DNA from: Streptomyces sp. CB02980
GTDB taxonomy: Bacteria; Actinomycetota; Actinomycetes; Streptomycetales; Streptomycetaceae
Assembly: GCF_014451325.2 (NCBI RefSeq)
Contig: NZ_JACSCH020000005.1
Coordinates: forward strand, 240,648-304,647
Reading direction: 5' to 3'
DNA: 64,000 bases
Within the stretch, counting starts at the first letter, position 1, and every line of letters starts with the position of its first letter. Both the position numbers and the translations under genes were made by a program. A model generated the notes under the pieces. That model did not search any database. It was not told where the DNA came from and saw only the letters and a list, made by a program, of their open reading frames with translations. This document shows, piece after piece, positions 36,527 to 45,197 of the stretch.

Positions 36527-36978
36527 GGCGTCGAGGACGTCGGCGGTTCGACGCGGACCGAGCCGCCCACCCCGTCGATCTGGTGCAGGTCCCCCGCCGT
36601 CCGGGCCCCGTGGGCCGACTGCGTCCCGCCGCCCTGCTCCGCCGCCGAGGTGGTGGCGGTCGGCGGGGTGGTGGCGGTCGGCGGGGTGGTGGCGGTCGGC
36701 GGGGTGCTCGTACCGCCGCCGGACCTGATCACCACGTCCCCCGTGACGTTCCTGATCTGGTGCAGCGATCCCCCGGTCACGGCCTGGTCCGCCGACTGGG
36801 CGGAGGGGCGGCCGAGGAGGCCGACGAGGGTCAGCGCGAAGCCCGCCGCCGTGAAGAAGAGGCTCAGGACGCTGCTCCACTTGTCGGCGGCGTCCAGGCC
36901 CTGGAGCACGAGGAAGGCGGCCAGGCCGCCGAGGGCCGCGACGCCGCCGACGAGTATGAGCGTTACACGTTTTGTCAC
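36523..36978 (-). CDS. Small two-helix membrane protein with two amyloid-like motifs (candidate effector of NACHT protein)
   Basis: A 151-residue protein. Two membrane helices lie at about 5-26 and 37-55. GSLHQIRNVTGDVVI (70-84) is followed by a Thr/Pro linker with three PPTATT repeats (93-110), and then GDLHQIDGVGGSVRV (129-143). Both motif copies align without gaps to residues 21-35 of the NACHT protein (consensus GxLxQIxxVxGxVxV). In known bacterial amyloid signalling, such motifs sit at the N-terminus of an NLR and in a neighbouring effector. Here the effector would be a membrane protein, so permeabilisation is possible. I do not recognise the family. GTG 36978 is the start. The gene overlaps the NACHT start by four bases and lies 32 bases after the FAD-dehydrogenase gene. 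Confidence 0.78.
   Translation of the reverse strand: MTKRVTLILVGGVAALGGLAAFLVLQGLDAADKWSSVLSLFFTAAGFALTLVGLLGRPSAQSADQAVTGGSLHQIRNVTGDVVIRSGGGTSTPPTATTPPTATTPPTATTSAAEQGGGTQSAHGARTAGDLHQIDGVGGSVRVEPPTSSTP
36649..36702 (-). repeat. Three 18-bp repeats encoding PPTATT linker
   Basis: Three identical 18-base units encode Pro-Pro-Thr-Ala-Thr-Thr between the two motif copies of the membrane protein. Identity at synonymous positions suggests recent slippage and a variable linker length. Confidence 0.9.
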
Positions 36979-37010
36979 ACCGTCATCCTGCCCCGGCGGG
37001 GGGTCCTCCG

Positions 37011-38666
37011 TCAGCTCACCGCCCTGGCCGCCGCCCTGCCCGCCGCGCGGCCCGAGAAGATGCAGCCGCCGAGGAAGGTGCCTTCAAGGGAGCGGTACCC
37101 GTGGACTCCGCCGCCGCCGAAGCCGGCCGCCTCGCCCGCCGCGTACACGCCCTCCAGGGGTTCGCCGCCCTCCGTGAGGACGCGGGAGTCGAGGTCGGTC
37201 TCCAGGCCGCCGAGGGACTTGCGGGTCAGGATGTTGAGGCGGACGGCGATCAGCGGGCCCGCCTCGGGGTCGAGGATGCGGTGCGGAGCGGCCGTGCGGA
37301 TCAGCTTGTCGCCGAGGTACTTGCGGGCGCCCCGGATCGCCGTGACCTGGAGGTCCTTGGTGAAGGGATTGGCGATCTCGCGGTCGCGGGCGGTGATCTC
37401 CCGGCGGAGGGCGTCCTCGTCGATGAGGGGCTCGTCGGTGAGCGCGTTCATGCCCCGGACGAGGGCCGAGAGGTCGCTCTCGACGACGAAGTCGGCGCCC
37501 TTGTCCATGAACGCCTGCACCGGGCCCGGCACATCGGCGCGGGCGCGGCCGATCACGCCGCGAACCGACTTGCCGGTGAGGTCGGGGTTCTGTTCGGAGC
37601 CGGAGAGGGCGAACTCCTTGCCGATGATCCGCTTGTCGAGGACGAACCAGGTGTGGTCGTGGCCGGTCCGCATGATGTGTTCGAGGGTGCCGAGGGTGTC
37701 GAAGCCGGGGAAGAGCGGGACGGGCAGCCGCTTGCCGGTCGCGTCCAGCCAGAGCGAGGACGGTCCGGGGAGGATGCGGATGCCGTGCTTGGCCCAGATG
37801 GGGTTCCAGTTCTCGATGCCCTCGGTGTAGTGCCACATCCGGTCGCGGTTGATGTGGTGGGCGCCGGCCTTCTCGGCGATGCCGAGCATCAGGCCGTCGA
37901 CGTGGGCGGGGACGCCGGAGAGCAGCTTGGCGGGCGGGGTGCCCAGGCGCTCGGGCCACTGGGCGCGGACGAGCTCGTGGTTGCCGCCGATGCCGCCGGA
38001 GGTGACGATCACCGCCTGGGCGCGCAGTTCGAAGGCGCCGGTGGCCGTACGGGTGCTCGCGGTGCCGCGCTCGGCCGTGGAGGGTTCCAGGATCTCGCCG
38101 GTGACGGTGTCGACGGCTCCGGCGGTGCGGCCGAGGGCGGTGACCCGGTGGCGGAAGCGGAGCTGGACGAGGCCGCGGGCGACGCCCTCGCGGACCTTCC
38201 GCTCGAAGGGGGCGACGAGGCCGGGGCCGGTACCCCAGGTGATGTGGAAGCGGGGGACGGAGTTGCCGTGGCCGTTGGCGTCGTAGCCGCCGCGCTCGGC
38301 CCAGCCGACGACGGGGAAGAACCGCACCCCGCGCGCGTGCAGCCAGGAGCGCTTCTCGCCGGCGGCGAAGTCGACGTACGCCTCGGCCCACTTCCTCGGC
38401 CAGTGGTCCTCGGTCCGGTCGAAGCCGGCGGTGCCGTACCAGTCCTGGAGGGCCAGGGCGTGGCTGTCCTTGACGCGCATCCTGCGCTGCTCGGGCGAGT
38501 CGACGAGGAAGAGACCGCCGAAGGACCAGTGGGCCTGGCCGCCGAGGGACTGTTCGGGTTCCTGGTCGAGGAGGATCACGGTGCGGCCGGCGTCGACCAG
38601 CTCGGCGGTGGCGACGAGGCCGGCGAGGCCCGCCCCGATCACGATCACATCTGCGTCGTAGGACAT
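37011..38666 (-). CDS. FAD-binding dehydrogenase, 3-ketosteroid dehydrogenase-like
   Basis: A 551-residue flavoprotein of the fumarate reductase/KstD family. The N-terminal FAD motif is DVIVIGAGLAGLVATAELVDAG (about residues 5-26), and LGGQAHWSFGGLFLVDSPEQ lies just after. The C-terminal FAD-closing motif is GVYAAGEAAGFGGGGVHGYRSLEG. It probably introduces a double bond into a steroid-like substrate, supported by the neighbouring TetR and 20-beta-hydroxysteroid dehydrogenase genes. ATG 38666 is preferred; ATG 38675 is nine bases upstream, and neither has a clear ribosome site. A GATACA palindrome lies 14 bases upstream. Confidence 0.85.
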   Translation of the reverse strand: MSYDADVIVIGAGLAGLVATAELVDAGRTVILLDQEPEQSLGGQAHWSFGGLFLVDSPEQRRMRVKDSHALALQDWYGTAGFDRTEDHWPRKWAEAYVDFAAGEKRSWLHARGVRFFPVVGWAERGGYDANGHGNSVPRFHITWGTGPGLVAPFERKVREGVARGLVQLRFRHRVTALGRTAGAVDTVTGEILEPSTAERGTASTRTATGAFELRAQAVIVTSGGIGGNHELVRAQWPERLGTPPAKLLSGVPAHVDGLMLGIAEKAGAHHINRDRMWHYTEGIENWNPIWAKHGIRILPGPSSLWLDATGKRLPVPLFPGFDTLGTLEHIMRTGHDHTWFVLDKRIIGKEFALSGSEQNPDLTGKSVRGVIGRARADVPGPVQAFMDKGADFVVESDLSALVRGMNALTDEPLIDEDALRREITARDREIANPFTKDLQVTAIRGARKYLGDKLIRTAAPHRILDPEAGPLIAVRLNILTRKSLGGLETDLDSRVLTEGGEPLEGVYAAGEAAGFGGGGVHGYRSLEGTFLGGCIFSGRAAGRAAARAVS

Positions 38667-38679
38667 GGACCGCATCTTG

Positions 38680-38695
38680 GATACACGGATGTATC
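38680..38695. promoter_or_regulatory. Palindromic operator candidate next to FAD dehydrogenase start
   Basis: GATACA-CGGA-TGTATC, perfect 6-bp arms, 14 bases upstream of the dehydrogenase start in the 105-bp divergent gap with the TetR gene. A typical TetR-operator position. Confidence 0.6.
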
Positions 38696-38746
38696 GAGTC
38701 AACCTTTTCGCCGTTCCACCATGGCCCGCACCCCCCTCCCGTTTTC

Positions 38747-38761
38747 TAATGCTGAGCATTA
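38747..38761. promoter_or_regulatory. Palindromic operator candidate next to TetR start
   Basis: TAATGCT-G-AGCATTA, a perfect 15-bp palindrome ending 10 bases before the TetR start. It probably mediates autoregulation by the TetR protein or binds a second regulator. Confidence 0.65.
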
Positions 38762-38771
38762 ATATGAACGC

Positions 38772-40186
<1,415 letters not shown>

Positions 40187-40234
40187 CCCGGGCGGCGCTG
40201 CCCCGCGGCCCCGGCGGTTTGCTTGGATGGCGGG

Positions 40235-40768
40235 ATGAGCGCCGCTGAAGAGATCCTCGATGTCGTCGACGAGCACGACCAGGTAATCGGACAGGCCCCG
40301 CGCGGTGAGGTGTACGCGCGGGGCCTGATCCATCGCTGTGTCTTCATCCGGGTCCGGGACGCCGAGGGCCGGATCTTCGTGCACCGCAGGACGCCGGCCA
40401 AGCTGGTCTTCCCGTCGATGTACGACATGTTCGTCGGCGGGGTCGTCGGCGCGGGCGAGTCGTACGACGAGGCCGCGCTGCGCGAGGCCGAGGAGGAGCT
40501 CGGGGTACGGGGCCTGCCCCGGCCCGAGCCCGTCCTGACGTTCTTGTACGACTCCGCGGGCGTGGCCGGCAAGTGGTGGTCGGCGGTCTACGAGGTGCGC
40601 TGCGAACTGCCGGTGAACCCGCAGGTGGAGGAGGTCGCCTGGCACTCCTTCCTGACGGAGGAGGAGCTGGCGGCGCGGCTCGGTGACTGGGCGTGGGTGC
40701 CGGACGGGCTCGCGGCGTACGAGCGGCTGCGGGAGCACGGGGCCGGCGAGGTGCGCCCGGCGGGCTGA
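40235..40768 (+). CDS. Nudix hydrolase
   Basis: A 177-residue protein of the isopentenyl-diphosphate-isomerase-like (YfcD-type) Nudix group. The Nudix box is GGVVGAGESYDEAALREAEEELGV, complete with the G-x5-E-x7-REVEEEL-type metal ligands. The N-terminus (ILDVVDEHDQVIGQAPRGEVYARGLIHRCVFI) matches the group that cleaves a nucleoside diphosphate-linked substrate, not yet defined. ATG 40235 is the start; an in-frame TTG 12 bases upstream lacks support. Confidence 0.9.
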   Translation: MSAAEEILDVVDEHDQVIGQAPRGEVYARGLIHRCVFIRVRDAEGRIFVHRRTPAKLVFPSMYDMFVGGVVGAGESYDEAALREAEEELGVRGLPRPEPVLTFLYDSAGVAGKWWSAVYEVRCELPVNPQVEEVAWHSFLTEEELAARLGDWAWVPDGLAAYERLREHGAGEVRPAG

Positions 40769-40796
40769 CCGCTCGCGCGGGCCGGGCCCGGTGGGC

Positions 40797-40844
40797 GCGG
40801 GCCACGACCGGCCGGTGGCCGCGGGCCACGACCGGCCGGTGGCC
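40797..40844. repeat. Two tandem 24-bp repeats
   Basis: GCGGGCCACGACCGGCCGGT plus GGCC repeats exactly twice, followed by a partial third copy, between the Nudix and DUF202 genes. Each unit holds the near-palindrome GGCCACGACCGGCCGGTGGCC. It may be a transcription terminator or regulatory array. Confidence 0.85.
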
Positions 40845-40896
40845 GCGGGCCCGAGGGCGCCCGGCGGGCTGATCAAGCGAACGTTAGGGTGCGCGT

Positions 40897-41292
40897 GTGA
40901 GCGATTTCGTACAGAGCCTGCGGCTGTGGTTCGCACCGCAGCGGATCCGGGACGAGGGAGACACCCCCGACTACCGGTTCTCCCTCGCCAACGAGCGGAC
41001 CTTCCTGGCCTGGATCCGGACCGCGCTCGCCCTGGTCGGTGGCGGTTTCGCCGTCGACCAGTTCCTGCCGGACCTGCGCTGGGGCGTCCGGGTCGGGCTG
41101 GCGCTCGCGCTGCTCGCGGCCGGGGTGCTGTGCGCGCTGCGGGCGGTGAACCACTGGGTGCGCTGCGAGCGGGCCATGCGGCGCGGCGAGGACCTTCCGG
41201 GGTCCCGCTTCCCGGCGGTGCTGAGTCTGGTCGTGGCGGTGGTGGCGGTCGCGATGGTGGTGGTCGTGCTCTTCGGCTGGGCGGGTCGGTGA
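40897..41292 (+). CDS. DUF202 (YidH-like) membrane protein
   Basis: A 131-residue inner-membrane protein. The conserved DUF202 stretch FSLANERTFLAWIRTALALVGGGFAVDQFL spans about residues 27-56. Three hydrophobic segments end at residue 130. Function is unknown. GTG 40897 is the start. Its TGA overlaps the GTG of the next DUF202 gene by four bases, so the pair is co-translated and may form a complex. Confidence 0.88.
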   Translation: MSDFVQSLRLWFAPQRIRDEGDTPDYRFSLANERTFLAWIRTALALVGGGFAVDQFLPDLRWGVRVGLALALLAAGVLCALRAVNHWVRCERAMRRGEDLPGSRFPAVLSLVVAVVAVAMVVVVLFGWAGR

Positions 41293-41615
41293 CGGAGGCC
41301 GCCTCCGGGACCGACGCGCGTGATCCCGGGCTCCAGCCGGAGCGGACCCGGCTCGCGTGGCGGCGGACGACCCTGTCGTGCACGGTGGTGGCGGTGCTCG
41401 CCGTCAAGCTGGCCGTGAGCGACGAGATCACCGCCGTGGGGATCACCGGGCTCGCGCTGTCGGCGCTCGTGTGGATCGGGTTCCTGGCCGTCGCCCACCG
41501 CCGGATCCGCTCCCTGAGCCCGGCAAGGCCGCAGCCCCTCTCCCGCCGGGGCGCGCTGCTCGCGGCCTGCTGCACGATCGCGCTCGCCGTCTTCGGGGCG
41601 GCGATGATCTGGTGA
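41289..41615 (+). CDS. Second DUF202-type membrane protein
   Basis: A 108-residue protein with the DUF202-like N-terminus LQPERTRLAWRRTTLSCTVVAVLAVKLAV and three membrane helices. It is shorter than its neighbour. The GTG start (41289) overlaps the upstream stop in GTGA. Paired DUF202 genes of this kind are common in actinobacteria; their function is not known. Confidence 0.85.
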   Translation: MTEAASGTDARDPGLQPERTRLAWRRTTLSCTVVAVLAVKLAVSDEITAVGITGLALSALVWIGFLAVAHRRIRSLSPARPQPLSRRGALLAACCTIALAVFGAAMIW

Positions 41616-41694
41616 GCCGCGGCGGGAGGCGCCTCCGGGGACGGTGCACCCGAGCGCTTCCGGGGACGGTTCAGACGTCGTCTCAGTGGTCGTT

Positions 41695-42624
41695 TCAGGG
41701 GACGGTGACGACGACCTTCCCGTTCAGGCCGCCCGCGGCGTTGGCGCGCTGCGCGTCCGCCGCCTGTTCCAGGGGGAACGTCCTGGCCACCCGTACGGAG
41801 AGCACGCCTTCGTCGACCAGGTCCGCGAGGGCCGCGAGGTCGACGGGATCGGGGCGGACCCAGAAGTAGCGGCCGCCGAGGGCGAGGACCTCGCCGTCGG
41901 CGATGGAGGCGAGCCGGCCGCCGGTCGCGAGGAGCCCCGCGGAGATCCGCAGGAACGGTCCGCCGATGGTGTCGAGGACGGCGTCGACGCCCTGCGGGGC
42001 GAGGGTGCGGACCTGGTCGGCGAAGGTCCCCTCGTCGTAGACGACCGGTTCGGCGCCGAGCTCCGCGACCCGTTCGAGGCCGGCCTCCCGCGCCGCCCCG
42101 ATGACCCGGCAGCCGAGGTGGCGGGCGATCTGCACGCCCATGGAGCCGACCCCGCCGGCCGCCGCGTGCACGAGGACGGTGTCGCCGGGGCCGACCGCGA
42201 GGGGCTGGTGGAGCGCCTGGTAGGCGGTGAGGCCGACGAGCGGCAGGGCGGCGGACTCCTCGAAGCCGACCGAGCGCGGCTTGCGGGCGAGGGTACGGAC
42301 GGGGGCGGCGACGTACTCCGCGAAGGTGCCCCGGGAGAGGAAGTCCTCGCGGACGTAGCCCATGACCTCGTCGCCCTCGGCGAACTCGGTGACGGAGACC
42401 CCGGGCCGGACGACGACACCGGAGACGTCCCAGCCGGGGATCACGGGGAAGACCGCGTCCATCATCCCGTCGAGGTACCCGGCCTGGCACTTCCAGTCGA
42501 CCGGGTTGACCGCGGCCGCCCGCACCCTGACCAGCACCGCGTCGGGGCCGATCTTGGGGTCGGGCAGCTCGCCGTACTCCAGGACCTCGGGGCCGCCGTA
42601 CCGGCGGTAGCTGATCGCCTTCAT
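41695..42624 (-). CDS. NADP-dependent quinone oxidoreductase-like MDR protein
   Basis: A 309-residue medium-chain dehydrogenase without zinc-binding cysteines. The QOR pattern is visible in VRVRAAAVNPVDWKCQAG, PGWDVSGVV and ALPLVGLTAYQAL. The Rossmann motif HAAAGGVGSMGVQIARHLG follows. It probably reduces quinones or enones with NADPH. ATG 42624 (MKAISYRRYGGPE) is typical. The gene is divergent from the MBL gene at 42720. Confidence 0.9.
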   Translation of the reverse strand: MKAISYRRYGGPEVLEYGELPDPKIGPDAVLVRVRAAAVNPVDWKCQAGYLDGMMDAVFPVIPGWDVSGVVVRPGVSVTEFAEGDEVMGYVREDFLSRGTFAEYVAAPVRTLARKPRSVGFEESAALPLVGLTAYQALHQPLAVGPGDTVLVHAAAGGVGSMGVQIARHLGCRVIGAAREAGLERVAELGAEPVVYDEGTFADQVRTLAPQGVDAVLDTIGGPFLRISAGLLATGGRLASIADGEVLALGGRYFWVRPDPVDLAALADLVDEGVLSVRVARTFPLEQAADAQRANAAGGLNGKVVVTVP

Positions 42625-42719
42625 ACTCCGACCCTCAATGCAGCGCTGTCGGCCCGCAAGCCGGGGAGACTCTTCCCTGTCCGATCGGGCGCTCACGCCT
42701 CTCAACCGGGGGAATCCCT

Positions 42720-43649
42720 ATGTCTGCCACCGAGTCCTACGACGCCTACGCTCCCCACGTGGTCACGCTCGCGCCGAACGTCCACGCCTTCCTCCAGCCC
42801 GACGGAGGCTGGTGCCTGAACAACGCCGGCTTCCTCGGCGACGCGCGCGAGGCACTGCTCGTCGACACCGCCGCCACCGAACGCCGGGCGCGGCTGCTGC
42901 GGGAGGCGGTCCTCGCGGCGGGCCTTCCGCTGCCGGGGACGATCGTCTCCACCCACCACCACGGCGACCACACCTACGGCAACGGGGTGTTCCTGCCGGA
43001 GGCGCGGATCGTCGGCCACGAGAGCTGCCGGAGCGAGCAGCTCGCGGCCGGCCACCAGCTCCATCTGCTGTGGCCGCAGACCGACTTCGGGAAGATCGAC
43101 ATCGTGGCGCCGTCCGTCACGTACCGCGAGCGCATGACGCTGTACGTCGGTGGGATCGAGGTCCGGGTGATCCACCCGGGGCCCGCGCACACGACGGGCG
43201 ACTCGATCGTGCACCTCCCCGAGCAGGGCATCGTCTTCACCGGTGACCTGGTCTTCCACGGCGGGACGCCCTTCCTGCCGATGGGTTCGCTGGCCGGGTC
43301 GCTTCGCGCGCTCGACCTGCTGCGCTCGCTCGACGCGCCGACGGTGGTCCCGGGGCACGGCCGGGTGACCGACCCCTCGGCGTACGACGCGACCGAGCGG
43401 TATCTGCGCTGGGTACGGGAGATCGCGGCGGAGGGGTACGCGAAGGGCGCGACGCCGCTGGAGACGGCGCGGCGGGCGGAGCTCGGCGAGTTCGCCGCGT
43501 GGCGGGAGAGCGAGCGCCTGGTGGCCAACCTCCACCGGGCGTACGCGGAGCTGGCGGGCCTGCCGGAGGCGTCGCCGCTCGACCCGGTGACGGTCTTCGG
43601 TGACATGGCGGCGATGAACGGGGGCGTGCCGGTGGCCTGCCACGCGTAG
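42720..43649 (+). CDS. MBL-fold metallo-hydrolase
   Basis: A 309-residue metallo-beta-lactamase superfamily protein. Zinc ligands appear in STHHHGDHTYG (about residues 79-89), HPGPAHTTGD, FTGDLVF and VPGHG. A C-terminal helical extension of about 80 residues follows the core. The substrate is unknown. It has 95 bases to the divergent quinone oxidoreductase start. Confidence 0.88.
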   Translation: MSATESYDAYAPHVVTLAPNVHAFLQPDGGWCLNNAGFLGDAREALLVDTAATERRARLLREAVLAAGLPLPGTIVSTHHHGDHTYGNGVFLPEARIVGHESCRSEQLAAGHQLHLLWPQTDFGKIDIVAPSVTYRERMTLYVGGIEVRVIHPGPAHTTGDSIVHLPEQGIVFTGDLVFHGGTPFLPMGSLAGSLRALDLLRSLDAPTVVPGHGRVTDPSAYDATERYLRWVREIAAEGYAKGATPLETARRAELGEFAAWRESERLVANLHRAYAELAGLPEASPLDPVTVFGDMAAMNGGVPVACHA

Positions 43650-43713
43650 CCCTCGGGCGGGCGGCGGCCTGGTGCGGAGCTTCTTGGTGCGGGGGGGGCG
43701 TTGGACGGCGCGC

Positions 43714-45069
43714 CTACCACTTGCCCTGGGTCCACTCCGGGTTCGCCGCTCGCATCGCTGCCGCGTCGTCGCGGTTCCGCAGGGTGCCGTCGTCGTCGAG
43801 CCAGCGGCGGTGCAGGGCGGCGAGCGCGTCCCGGTCGAGTTCGACACCCAGGCCGGGCGCGTCGGAGACGGTGAGCCGCCCGTCCCGGAAGACGGGGCGG
43901 GTGGTGACGACGTCCTCGGTCTGCCACGGGTAGTGGGTGTCGCAGGCGTGGTGGAGTTCGGGCAGGGTGGCGGCGGCCTGGGTCATCGCGGCGAGGCTGA
44001 TGCCCAGGTGGGTGTTGGAGTGCATGGAGAGCCCGACGCCGTACGTCCGGCAGAGCGCGGCGAGTTCGCGGGTGCGCCCGAGGCCGCCCCAGTAGTGGTG
44101 GTCGCAGAGGACGATCCGTACCGCCCCCTTCGCGAAGGCCTCCGGGACCTCCTCGAAGGTGGTCACGCACATGTTGGTGGCGAGCGGGACCCCGGTGCCG
44201 GCGGCGATCTCGGCCATCGCGTCGGTGCCGCTCGCCGGGTCCTCCAGGTACTCCAGTACGCCCTTGAGCTCGCGCGCGACCGCGAGGGAGGTCGCCACGG
44301 ACCAGGCGCCGTTGGGGTCGAGGCGGAGGGGACGGCCGGGGAACTCCTCGGCGAGCGCGCGGATCGCGGCGATCTCCTGCTCCGGTGCGAACACCCCGCC
44401 CTTGAGCTTGAAGGACGGGAAGCCGTACACGCGGTCGAAGCGGCGGGCCTGGGCGACGATGCCGGCGGGGTCGAGGGCCGCGCCCCAGTCGTCGACGGGG
44501 CCGCCGGCGGGGTGGGTGGCCCAGCGGTAGAACAGGTAGGCGCTGAACTCGACGGAGTCGCGGACCTTGCCGCCGAGGAGGGCGTGGACGGGCAGGCCGA
44601 GGGTCTTGCCGAGGGCGTCGAGGCACGCGGTCTCGAAGGCGGAGACGACGGAGAGGCGGAGCTTGTCGGCGGTACGGACGCCGCGCAGACCGCCCGCGTC
44701 GACGCCGGCCTCGACGCCCGCTTCGTCGCCCGAGCCGGAGCCCGGGCCGGAGCGGGAGACGGAGCCCGAGCCGGAGCGGGCGCCGGCGCGGGAGTCGCGG
44801 CCCGGATCGGTGGCCTCCGCAAGCGCGAAGAGGCCATTCACATCCGTGACCGATCGCCCCGGGAGCGCCTCGGCCAGCGGGCGGGCCAGGTCCAGGTAGA
44901 CGCCGTCGCCGTACGTCTCCCCCAGGCCGCTCACACCGCCGCGAGTGATCACTTCGACCACGAGGCGAGGCGTATACGGCTGGTGAACCCCCTGGACATT
45001 GAGGAGAGGCGGGTCGGAGATGAGGATCGGGGTCAGCCGGACTTCGTCGACGATCAGCTTCGCATCCAT
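43714..45069 (-). CDS. gudD: Glucarate dehydratase-like enolase superfamily protein
   Basis: A 451-residue enzyme expected to dehydrate D-glucarate to 5-keto-4-deoxyglucarate. The N-terminal capping domain includes IVDEVRLTPILISDPPLLNVQGVHQPYTPRLVVEV. Barrel motifs include FPSFKLKGGVFAPEQEI with the KxK-like base, LRLDPNGAWSV with the metal Asp, EYLEDPASG and MHSNTHLGISLAAM. Residues about 88-125 hold an unusual Gly/Ser/Ala-rich insert (RSGSGSVSRSGPGSGSGDEA) not expected in the family core. ATG 45069 is the start. The gene is divergent from the APH-type gene. Confidence 0.88.
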   Translation of the reverse strand: MDAKLIVDEVRLTPILISDPPLLNVQGVHQPYTPRLVVEVITRGGVSGLGETYGDGVYLDLARPLAEALPGRSVTDVNGLFALAEATDPGRDSRAGARSGSGSVSRSGPGSGSGDEAGVEAGVDAGGLRGVRTADKLRLSVVSAFETACLDALGKTLGLPVHALLGGKVRDSVEFSAYLFYRWATHPAGGPVDDWGAALDPAGIVAQARRFDRVYGFPSFKLKGGVFAPEQEIAAIRALAEEFPGRPLRLDPNGAWSVATSLAVARELKGVLEYLEDPASGTDAMAEIAAGTGVPLATNMCVTTFEEVPEAFAKGAVRIVLCDHHYWGGLGRTRELAALCRTYGVGLSMHSNTHLGISLAAMTQAAATLPELHHACDTHYPWQTEDVVTTRPVFRDGRLTVSDAPGLGVELDRDALAALHRRWLDDDGTLRNRDDAAAMRAANPEWTQGKW

Positions 45070-45143
45070 ATGTGAACTCTATTCATGGATGGGATCGAAG
45101 ACCAGGGGGCGTAGGACGGATTCACGACTCCCCCCTGGACGAC

Positions 45144-45159
45144 ATACCGACTGGTCGGT
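45144..45159. promoter_or_regulatory. TetR-type operator upstream of APH/ACAD genes
   Basis: ATACCGACTGGTCGGT contains the palindrome ACCGAC-TG-GTCGGT, 39 bases before the APH-type gene. The 12-mer ATACCGACTGGT recurs exactly at 53386-53397 (opposite strand) before the SDR gene, implying one shared TetR regulator. Confidence 0.7.
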
Positions 45160-45197
45160 CATCATGAACGCCGACCGAAGCCGATCCGGAGGTACGT

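Noticed and set aside
36527..36880. N-terminal extension of the NACHT protein up to 36880
   Set aside because: The extension overlaps nearly the whole membrane-protein gene in another frame. ATG 36526 forms an ATGA overlap and places the shared motif near the N-terminus as in other NLRs.
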